Assembly: GCF_937912035.1 (NCBI RefSeq)
Contig: NZ_CALDPF010000031.1
Span: 248,001-312,000 of the forward strand
Origin: an uncultured Bacteroides sp.
Lineage (GTDB): Bacteria; Bacteroidota; Bacteroidia; Bacteroidales; Bacteroidaceae
Length of the DNA stretch: 64,000 bases
Direction: 5' to 3'
Below the pieces are notes generated by a model. The model was not told the origin of the DNA and did not search any database. It saw only the letters and a program-made list of their open reading frames with translations. Both the position numbers and the translations under genes were made by a program. Positions 35,854 to 42,738 of the stretch are shown piece after piece. Positions within the stretch are counted from its first letter, which is position 1. Each line of letters starts with the position of its first letter.

Positions 35854-36306
35854 CTAGTAGCCGTTTTCCAGCCATTCCTTTACGTCGAAACACGGACACT
35901 CCTTGATCCATTCCTCCGGTTCTATAGTCCCGTCCCCGTCCAGGTCAGGGCTGAAATCCCTGTGTCCGCCGATATGTTTTATGTCGAACTCCCTTTTCAG
36001 ACATTCCACGAGCCATCTCATCGCCTTCTTCTGCTCCGCTGTCCTTGTGTCCGCCGGTGTTCCCGTCGCATCCAGTCCCCCTTCGTAGCAGATACCTATA
36101 CTCCCCTCGTTATGTCCTTTGCAGTGCGCCCCCACCTTCTCTATCGGCCTCATGTCGCAAATCTCGCCCGTTCTTCTGATGTAGAAGTGATAACCACATC
36201 CGTTGAACCCCCTCTTTCTGTGCATTCTTGTCAGTTCAGCAGGTTCCAGTCTTCTGTTCTTCTGCGTGGCCGAACAATGAATGATTATGGTGTCAACATG
36301 CCGCAT
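35854..36306 (-). CDS. N-acetylmuramoyl-L-alanine amidase, T7-lysozyme type
   Basis: The start at 36306 (MRHVDTIIIHCSAT; 150 residues) is chosen because GGAGG lies just before it, a rare strong ribosome site here; an upstream Met at 36339 is not supported. Amidase_2 zinc ligands are visible: His in IIIHCSAT, His in HIGGHRDFSPD, and the C-terminal Cys in KECPCFD. The enzyme cuts between muramic acid and the stem peptide. There is no export signal. It ends the HU / smalltalk / amidase cassette that recurs in Bacteroidales genomes and looks phage-derived. Confidence 0.9.
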   Translation of the reverse strand: MRHVDTIIIHCSATQKNRRLEPAELTRMHRKRGFNGCGYHFYIRRTGEICDMRPIEKVGAHCKGHNEGSIGICYEGGLDATGTPADTRTAEQKKAMRWLVECLKREFDIKHIGGHRDFSPDLDGDGTIEPEEWIKECPCFDVKEWLENGY

Positions 36307-36391
36307 TGTCACCTCCGTTTTTCCTGTTAGCAAAACCACCGGTGAGAAAGCATATTACGCATTTCAGAATTCGTACGATAATGTTTTTCAT
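36293..36391 (-). CDS. Smalltalk-type small membrane protein (32 residues)
   Basis: A 32-residue reading frame starts MKNIIVRILKCVICF, with one short hydrophobic segment (about 4-20) and a polar tail ending in AAC. It sits exactly where smalltalk proteins occur: between an HU-like gene and an amidase gene, with its 3' end overlapping the amidase start by 14 bp. A start three codons upstream (36400) is equally possible. Size, hydrophobic core and position support it; sequence similarity is weak to judge at this length. Function unknown; a holin-like role has no direct support. Confidence 0.6.
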   Translation of the reverse strand: MKNIIVRILKCVICFLTGGFANRKNGGDNAAC

Positions 36392-36418
36392 TTTAATCAT
36401 AATATTAATACTTTTAAA

Positions 36419-36459
36419 AACCTCCCACACCCGGTTTCCGTTCCGGCGTATGGGAGGTT
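36419..36459 (-). terminator. Terminator after the HU-like gene
   Basis: AACCTCCCA (36419-36427) pairs with TGGGAGGTT (36451-36459), with an inner CCGG/CCGG pairing and a T run on the - strand side. It resembles the hairpins at 38763-38804 and 42508-42549. Confidence 0.7.
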
Positions 36460-36489
36460 ACAGTTCAAAATTCTGATCAGCCAGTCACA

Positions 36490-36918
36490 TTAAGGGATCG
36501 GTTCACCTTCCTCTTCCTTTTTGTACTTCTGTTCCACCTTCTCATATTTCAGTGTGGTGAGTGTGTTCGACAGAGTCTTGCCTCCCCTGAACAGGATTCT
36601 CGCCTTCTTTATCAGTCCGTCGTGGTAATCCTCTTTTGCTTCACTTCCTTCACCGCTCAGGCTCACCTGCAATGATCCCAGTTCACCAAGTCGTACTATT
36701 TCGCCGTTTGCAAGCGAGTCTGCCACCACGTCCTCCAGTGCAATAAGCACCGCCATAACGTCCGCTCTGGTCACCGTACACATCTGCTGTATTCTTTGCG
36801 AAAGCTCTCTGATTCCCGCTTCTCCTCGGGCCTGAGCCTGTGCGTAATACTTACCCTCCACATCAGGGTTCTTAGGGTCTTTGCGTTCCACTACCGAATA
36901 AGTCAAATACTTGTCCAT
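36490..36918 (-). CDS. HU-like DNA-binding protein (HU-HIG type)
   Basis: The 142-residue protein begins YLTYSVVERKDPKNPDVEGKYYAQAQ and carries GEAGIRELSQRIQQMCTVTRADVMAVLIALEDVV, followed by GEIVRLGELGSLQVSL. This is the diverged HU/IHF fold of Bacteroidetes (HU-HIG type) that starts the smalltalk/amidase cassette. The C-terminus is Lys/Glu-rich. A -7-like TACCTTTG lies on the - strand at 37059-37052, which would give a leader of about 125 nt. DNA binding follows from the family; a nucleoid role is inferred. Confidence 0.85.
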   Translation of the reverse strand: MDKYLTYSVVERKDPKNPDVEGKYYAQAQARGEAGIRELSQRIQQMCTVTRADVMAVLIALEDVVADSLANGEIVRLGELGSLQVSLSGEGSEAKEDYHDGLIKKARILFRGGKTLSNTLTTLKYEKVEQKYKKEEEGEPIP

Positions 36919-37127
36919 AAAATTTACCTTTCCTTTTTAAATCATTAATACTAAGTTTATTTGATATTCGGTCCGGTATCACGACCTTCGGCACGTCTGT
37001 CGGGCCCTGTGTCAGCACACCTCGTATCGTCCTACCTTTCCGATTACGATACAAAGGTATATCCCTTTCCCCACTCACAGTTCCTCTTAGTCCTTTCCGG
37101 TACGGACAAGTATATATTTATTTCAAT

Positions 37128-38672
37128 TTATTCCTTCACAATCCACCTCTCCACATTTCTCTTCTCATAGCTGAAGTTCACACCCACCTTCACCAGCTTC
37201 CTTCCGTCACATTCGAAAGGCAGCGCATATTCCTTACTTTCAATCTGCTGCATAGCTTCTTCCGCCGTACCGTCCAGTTTGAACTCCATCACGTATATGT
37301 AGTCCTTTGTCTTCACTACCATGTCTATTCTTCCCTCCGAGGTATGATACTCCGCCTGCGTATAGAATCCCAGCAGCTTGAACAGAATGAACATCACGTT
37401 CTGGTAGTGCAGTTCCAGGTCACGAGCCAGTTCGTACGGAGTGTCCGCAAAGAAAGTTGTCAGGCGTTTCATGAAAGACTCCGTATCACCGTTACGAACA
37501 TCTCTGACGAAATTCACAATCTCGAACGTAGCCTCCGAATTGTCCATTTCCGTATAGCTCGGCAACAGGAATCTTATGAAACCGTTCTCCACCTCCATGT
37601 TCGGGAACCCCAGTATATAAGTCTTGAATTCCTTGTCATAATCCTTGATTGTCAGATAGCCGCTCTGATACAAAATCGGCACCGGGTTCTTCCTGAAAGT
37701 CTCCAGCCCGTTCAGCGAATCAGCCGTGGCATACTCCCTCATCAGTTTCTTCAGGCTATATCCGCACTCCTTCATCAGCTCCACTAGGAAAGTAGGCGTA
37801 CCCGTCTCGAACCAATAATCACCGAACTCGTTACTTGCAAACGTATTCAGTATGCTGAACGGATTATATATATCCACACATCTGTCGTTGAAGTGATACC
37901 CGTCGTACAGTTCCTTCAGTTTCGCTTTCGTCTCCTCCACAGACATATCATTTGCTGCCCCCAGCTCCTTTACTCCATCTTTGAATACAGAGTGCAGCTC
38001 CTCCTCTGTGATACCGCAAATCCTTTCGTAAGCCTTAAGCATCGATATATCCCTCAAGTTATTCAGGTCGCTGAACACGCTCACCTTTCCGAACTTCGTC
38101 ACCCCCGTCAGCAGGGCGAAACGTATATACCTGTCCATCGACTTCAGCGCTCCGTAGAAAGCCTTCAGCGTGTCTCTGTATTCATTCTGCAGTTCATTAT
38201 TGTCTATGGCCTGCAGCATCGGCTTGTCATATTCGTCCACCAGGATAACAGTGTTCCTTCCCGTCTTTTCCGCCGCCCTGCGTATCACCCCCTCAAATCT
38301 TGTCGCCAGCGAATACTCATCCGGATTCTTGCCATAAAGAGCTTCACACTGTTTCAGAAACAAGTCAAGTTTGTTCTCCAGATCCTTTGGAGTGGCATAT
38401 CTTTCCGTGTTCAGATCCAGATGCAATATCGGATATTCCGTCCATTCCTTTTCCAGTTCCGCAATCTTCAGCCCCTCAAACATCTCCCTCTTTCCGCTGA
38501 AATAAGTCTCCAGCGTAGAAATAAGCAGACTCTTACCGAACCTGCGCGGACGGCTCAGGAAGTAATACACACCATTCTTTACCAGATCATATATCATGTC
38601 CGTCTTGTCAATATACAGATACCCGCTTTCGCGTATCTTTTCAAAATTCTGTATTCCTATAGGGTATTTCAT
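37128..38672 (-). CDS. AAA-ATPase-like / PD-(D/E)xK nuclease-superfamily protein
   Basis: The 514-residue protein opens MKYPIGIQNFEKIRESGYLYIDKTDMI, the signature of the AAA-ATPase_like family (PF09820), with Walker A RPRRFGKSLLIS (Gly46-Lys47-Ser48) and Walker B-like NTVILVDEYDKPML. The C-terminal domain (about 400-514) has GRIDMVV and YVMEFKL, the PD-(D/E)xK core (DUF1703). Such genes are abundant and multicopy in Bacteroidales; their role is unknown. Fragments of this gene recur in a scrambled remnant at 42418-42466, so a second copy once lay there or a segment was duplicated. Confidence 0.9.
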   Translation of the reverse strand: MKYPIGIQNFEKIRESGYLYIDKTDMIYDLVKNGVYYFLSRPRRFGKSLLISTLETYFSGKREMFEGLKIAELEKEWTEYPILHLDLNTERYATPKDLENKLDLFLKQCEALYGKNPDEYSLATRFEGVIRRAAEKTGRNTVILVDEYDKPMLQAIDNNELQNEYRDTLKAFYGALKSMDRYIRFALLTGVTKFGKVSVFSDLNNLRDISMLKAYERICGITEEELHSVFKDGVKELGAANDMSVEETKAKLKELYDGYHFNDRCVDIYNPFSILNTFASNEFGDYWFETGTPTFLVELMKECGYSLKKLMREYATADSLNGLETFRKNPVPILYQSGYLTIKDYDKEFKTYILGFPNMEVENGFIRFLLPSYTEMDNSEATFEIVNFVRDVRNGDTESFMKRLTTFFADTPYELARDLELHYQNVMFILFKLLGFYTQAEYHTSEGRIDMVVKTKDYIYVMEFKLDGTAEEAMQQIESKEYALPFECDGRKLVKVGVNFSYEKRNVERWIVKE

Positions 38673-38712
38673 TCTTTTTAGAAGTTATAGAAGTAATGAA
38701 GTTGGGCTTCGA

Positions 38713-38811
38713 ATACAAAATTACGTAAAAGTTTCCGAAATACCAATCTTATAAACACTGAAATTCCCCCACACCTGGCTTCACTCTGCCGGATATGGAG
38801 GAATCCCCTAT
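38713..38811. repeat. Spacer repeat, copy 1
   Basis: This 99-bp spacer between the ATPase gene and the large lipoprotein gene matches 42458-42556 at 96 of 99 positions with no gap. A more diverged copy lies at about 44807-44861. It contains the hairpin at 38763-38804. Confidence 0.9.
38763..38804 (-). terminator. Terminator of the large lipoprotein gene
   Basis: Outer ATTCC/GGAAT and inner GGC/GCC pairings form a hairpin 23 bp past the stop codon. The T tract is short, so termination strength is uncertain. Confidence 0.55.
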
Positions 38812-38826
38812 ATTCTAAAATTATTC

Positions 38827-41800
38827 TTATTCTGCATATTGGCATTGTGGGTATTCATAATAATAACTAATGCTATTATAGAATTTCTGTGAAGAACTAT
38901 GTTCACCCCATAATGTAAATCCGTTATTATTACGACTCTTATGTATTCGAGATCTAAATATTACTAATGTAATATAGTTTCCATGAGCCTCCACACTACT
39001 TTGATCTGAATACATTTTTGATAAATCGAGAGTGGTGATTTTATTGTCTTTACAAGACAACCACGTTAAACTATAATTATTCGGAATCTCAATGGATGTT
39101 AATAGATTGTTATCACAATATAAACTACTAAGTTTATTCAATGTAGAAACATTCAAAGTTGTCAATTGATTCCAACCACAATAAAGTTCCTGCAATGACT
39201 TACACTGATTTATATCTAAAGAAGTCAATTGGTTACCTGTGCAATATAATTTATATAGCAAAGGCAATTCACCTAACTTCAATGATGTCAATCGATTATT
39301 ATCACAATAAAGCTGTTCCAATTTATTACATGATGAAACATCTAACTCTGTTAATTCACAAGAAGTACAATATAATGTATTCAGTTCAGTACAACCTGTC
39401 AAGTAAATCTTGCTTAATACCATTCTTTCGTCTGACTTATTGATTTCTATTTTCTTCAGTCTCGAACAGCCAGAAACATCAAGTTCTTTTAAATTAATAT
39501 TAATCGCAGATTTATTAATATATTCCAATGCAGTACATCCAGATAGATTTAATGTTTCCATATGTTCATAGATACCAAAAGATCCGGCCAAACTTATACA
39601 TCCCGACAGATTGGTATTTTTCCCATAATTAAATGGAATTCCTAACCCCCAATCAGATGTATTTGTATAATTTTTGCAACCGGCAAGGTTTACATAATCT
39701 ATGGAGCTTGTTCCGTTTACAGAACTTGATTTTGAATAATCTTCAATGCATTTTAAGCGCATTAGTCCGGACACATCCAGACTTTTCAAATGCACACCGT
39801 TTATCTCCAAAGTGGTAAGACTATCCAATCTTTGCAAATTGATATTCTCTACCTTTTCAGAAAATTCAGGGAAAGTCAGTTTTGTCACTCTCATATTACC
39901 ATCTAAAATAGATGTTGTTACATTGGCCCATTCACTGATTGGCTTATCCGTACACCAGTTCGTTCTGGCATCAGCATTCCAATTATCTCCGTCAGCTTGA
40001 TAATAATAATCAATCAAGGCTTCTCTATCCATTTCTGCTCCGGTCGTAAACTCACATACGTTACCATAGTAATATTTTGCTCCATATTTAAAGCCTAAGG
40101 TAAATTGATAATCCGTTTCTGGATCCAGATCATATATATTTAATGTAAGATTGCCTTCCTGATCCAATGGCTTCGGATAGGCGTACTCACCAAAGGTTGC
40201 GAATTCTACATCAGGGTCAGATGGGATAAATTCAGAATTGTCCTTTTTACGATAAAAGACTCCATATTGTATACCTTGCTTTTTCAAATTGTTATATCCA
40301 TTAAATTTACCAGTGACTTTTACTCCACCAAATACCCCATCCATATGTTTTACAGGATTCGTCGTAATGCTGAAATAACGTTGTTTCTTATGCTTATCAG
40401 AAGATACTAACTCACACATATGCCTATCATCAAATGGCCACCACTTAATATTAAATTCACGTTTTTCAACATTCGCAACAGCATCCACATGAGTTGCTCC
40501 ATTAAACAGATAACCAAAATACTCTTTGGACATCTGTACATTATTTTTGTCACCAGTCATACATTTATAACCACAGAAACTTGGAGTAATATGTTTTTCC
40601 AGTCCATAACTCCAACAATAATTTCCGTAAATAAAATAAGTAGAGTCCCATTGATAATTATCAAAATATTCAGGTTTAACAAAATATGAATCTTTAAATC
40701 TACCGTATTCCTCTTGACCTGGCAAAATCAGATAAGCAATATTTGGTAAGACACTCTCTCCAAATTTCTTAATAATATCAAGCTGTAAATTATCTTTACA
40801 CATAATTCCAAATCCTCCCTGAGCATTACCTGAACCATGTGTACCGGAAATAAGAATTGCACTATAGTTTTTCAACCTGTTTAACACAAAAATATCATCA
40901 GAAACTTTTTCCATTTTAGCATCAACAGGAGATTCATCTATTATTCTACTATTATTTTCAAATTCTTTTGTATATTTATCCTTTAAGAAATTAAACTGGT
41001 CCTCAATAAACTGATCATAGTCCATTCCATACAAATATAAAACCGGACCTGCTACCGCTATAGTTTCTCCGTCTATCGAAGCAACATTATATGTTGTAGA
41101 TTCATTCGGCATGTCATTTGTCGCTACTTTTGTTTCAACCTCATCAGCCGAACTTGCAATATAGACAAAAGATACCATAGACTGTAACCCATTTTGATAA
41201 GTTATAGTTATATAATCTTTTCTATCATCGTATTCTATATCAGAAACGTAAGATTGTTGTTCAAGCCATGAAATAAGTCCCTCCTTCACAATCTCCACAT
41301 CATTTTGGGAATCTTCCATCAATTTCGAAATATACATCCGAATTGTTTGCAAATATTCTTCTAACATCCCTTCTTCATTCAGAACAGGTACTTCCGGCAT
41401 ATTTAAAATCACCCCTCTTTTAATTTTGCAATCCGAGATTGTCTTTTTAAAATATACACTATCTTCCGTATTATATGATACTGAGATTTGTGAATATTCA
41501 CCTACCGGCAATGGTATATAGAACGTTTTATCTGACACTTCCTTTGCATCAACATTCACTGCTACTGTATCCAAGCCTTCTTCACTAATTGTAAGAATAG
41601 CATTTTCCTCCTTTATATCTGTTACTATAGCCTGACCGGAAATTCCTTTTGCATTCTCACCTTCTGACCGGATTACGAGTTTTGATTCCCCAACCGGAAT
41701 ACCTTTTAAAGTCAGTTTCATTAATCCACAAAGATGCTTGAACAGGAAATTTCCATTTTCCTGTTTCACTCCTATCATAGGTGCATTACTGCATTCTGTA

Positions 41801-42189
41801 TACTCATATTCCGATGGAAGAGTAAAAGATAGTTTGTCATCAATCAAGGATGCTTCCATTCTATAAGGATAATAAGCATCAACCGGTTGCTCATCATCTT
41901 TAAGTGTTCCTTTAAAAGAAGCTGTCGAACCGTCATCTGACATTCCGTTATACATAAAACATGTATTAACAGAACCTTTATTCCCCCAAACACCTATTTG
42001 ATCATTCTCTACCCACATCACACGATTCTCACTGTCAACAGCTGTACGGGTATCACTTCCATTCTCAATCTCTACTTTCAGTGTATAATTACCTTTTATA
42101 CTTCCATTGCCTGAGAATTCCTCTTCTGTACACCCGGTAATCGCAATGAAAGCTGCTATTGCATAGTAACCAATCTTCCTCATAACCAA
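38827..42189 (-). CDS. Large lipoprotein: fimbrillin-like, putative caspase-like, FN3-like and leucine-rich-repeat regions
   Basis: The 1120-residue product has a lipoprotein Cys20 (AITGC|TEEEF). Residues ~30-270 resemble fimbrillin/Mfa-like domains (VDAYYPYRM, PLPVGEYSQISVSY). Residues ~375-560 alternate strands and helices with YSAILISGTHGSG (His451) and STYFIYGNYCWSYG (Cys525). A strand-His-Gly followed by strand-Cys is the layout of clan CD (caspase-like) peptidases. Residues ~620-715 look like FN3 (DLDPETDYQFTLGF). Residues ~722-775 are an LRR cap (ALIDYYYQADGDNWN), then LRRs of the LYCxxNxLTxLD type to about 1065. The start may be Met3. It follows a 50-residue peptide gene by 9 bp. Surface location is expected; protease activity is inferred. 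Confidence 0.72.
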   Translation of the reverse strand: MVMRKIGYYAIAAFIAITGCTEEEFSGNGSIKGNYTLKVEIENGSDTRTAVDSENRVMWVENDQIGVWGNKGSVNTCFMYNGMSDDGSTASFKGTLKDDEQPVDAYYPYRMEASLIDDKLSFTLPSEYEYTECSNAPMIGVKQENGNFLFKHLCGLMKLTLKGIPVGESKLVIRSEGENAKGISGQAIVTDIKEENAILTISEEGLDTVAVNVDAKEVSDKTFYIPLPVGEYSQISVSYNTEDSVYFKKTISDCKIKRGVILNMPEVPVLNEEGMLEEYLQTIRMYISKLMEDSQNDVEIVKEGLISWLEQQSYVSDIEYDDRKDYITITYQNGLQSMVSFVYIASSADEVETKVATNDMPNESTTYNVASIDGETIAVAGPVLYLYGMDYDQFIEDQFNFLKDKYTKEFENNSRIIDESPVDAKMEKVSDDIFVLNRLKNYSAILISGTHGSGNAQGGFGIMCKDNLQLDIIKKFGESVLPNIAYLILPGQEEYGRFKDSYFVKPEYFDNYQWDSTYFIYGNYCWSYGLEKHITPSFCGYKCMTGDKNNVQMSKEYFGYLFNGATHVDAVANVEKREFNIKWWPFDDRHMCELVSSDKHKKQRYFSITTNPVKHMDGVFGGVKVTGKFNGYNNLKKQGIQYGVFYRKKDNSEFIPSDPDVEFATFGEYAYPKPLDQEGNLTLNIYDLDPETDYQFTLGFKYGAKYYYGNVCEFTTGAEMDREALIDYYYQADGDNWNADARTNWCTDKPISEWANVTTSILDGNMRVTKLTFPEFSEKVENINLQRLDSLTTLEINGVHLKSLDVSGLMRLKCIEDYSKSSSVNGTSSIDYVNLAGCKNYTNTSDWGLGIPFNYGKNTNLSGCISLAGSFGIYEHMETLNLSGCTALEYINKSAININLKELDVSGCSRLKKIEINKSDERMVLSKIYLTGCTELNTLYCTSCELTELDVSSCNKLEQLYCDNNRLTSLKLGELPLLYKLYCTGNQLTSLDINQCKSLQELYCGWNQLTTLNVSTLNKLSSLYCDNNLLTSIEIPNNYSLTWLSCKDNKITTLDLSKMYSDQSSVEAHGNYITLVIFRSRIHKSRNNNGFTLWGEHSSSQKFYNSISYYYEYPQCQYAE

Positions 42190-42198
42190 TCCAATACA

Positions 42199-42351
42199 TT
42201 AGTCCCAAAAGCCTTGTTCTTCATCGTAACTTTCAAGGCCACTGGTTGATATTAAGTAACTATTTTCCGTATCCATTTCTATACATTCTACAACTGGTGC
42301 TTCATACGGCACTTTTATTTCACTTTTTTTTTCATCATTAAACGTTTTCAT
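42199..42351 (-). CDS. Small peptide (50 residues) upstream of the large lipoprotein
   Basis: This frame starts MKTFNDEKKSEIKVPYEAP and ends EEQGFWD. The middle, YEAPVVECIEMD, followed by a short hydrophobic ISTSG turn and an acidic tail with a Trp, is the pattern of small Bacteroidales proteins that often precede large surface lipoproteins. It stops 9 bp before the lipoprotein start on the same strand, so the pair is co-transcribed. There is no signal peptide or membrane segment, and one Cys (residue 23). Its role is unknown: substrate, inhibitor or precursor of the putative caspase-like neighbour are all possible. Confidence 0.6.
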   Translation of the reverse strand: MKTFNDEKKSEIKVPYEAPVVECIEMDTENSYLISTSGLESYDEEQGFWD

Positions 42352-42417
42352 AACTATATCATTTTATTAAACATGTTTACAAATATTCTATTTAATTCTA
42401 AAGCCTAAGAATTCACA

Positions 42418-42466
42418 CGTCCAGTTTGAAATCCTTGATTGTCAGATACCTGCTCTGATACAAAAT
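42418..42466 (-). pseudogene. Scrambled remnant of an AAA-ATPase-like gene
   Basis: Bases 42418-42430 equal 37271-37283, and 42431-42466 match 37641-37676 with two changes. Both source segments are in the intact ATPase gene. The second join continues into the spacer copy at the shared ATACAAAAT. These are pieces of a second ATPase copy that lost its inner parts. Confidence 0.75.
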
Positions 42467-42556
42467 TACGTAAAAGTTTCCGAAATATCAATCTTATAAA
42501 CACTGAAATTCCCCCACACCCGGCTTCACTTTGCCGGATATGGAGGAATCCCCTAT
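42458..42556. repeat. Spacer repeat, copy 2
   Basis: Same 99 bp as 38713-38811 with three substitutions, including the hairpin (42508-42549). It is joined on one side to ATPase gene fragments and followed on the other by a remnant of the cytidylyltransferase/GHMP gene. Confidence 0.9.
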
Positions 42557-42585
42557 AAAACATAGTCAACTGGAATCCAGTAACT

Positions 42586-42737
42586 ATTCCCTTTTTATAT
42601 GCAGCTCAATCGCCTCGCTGTGGCCGTTCAGGTATTCCTTGGCATCCTTCACCACTAGAGCCAGATATCCGCCAGAGCCTTCACCTTCTTCGGCCAGAAA
42701 TTATTGTCATAATAGTGTCTGCACAGTCCCGGCACAC
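42586..42737 (-). pseudogene. Deleted 3' remnant of the cytidylyltransferase/GHMP-kinase gene
   Basis: Three blocks match the intact gene at 45059-46294: 42586-42673 to about 45061-45148, 42667-42689 to 45371-45393, and about 42682-42737 to 45509-45563. The joins lie at short shared words (ATCCGCCA, CACCTTCT), so inner parts were lost by deletion between short direct repeats. It abuts the stop codon of the next gene. Confidence 0.85.
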
Positions 42738-42738
42738 C

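Noticed and set aside
36872..37078. 68-residue frame on the - strand upstream of the HU-like gene
   Set aside because: It overlaps the HU start and a likely promoter, and it has no family features; more likely leader sequence.
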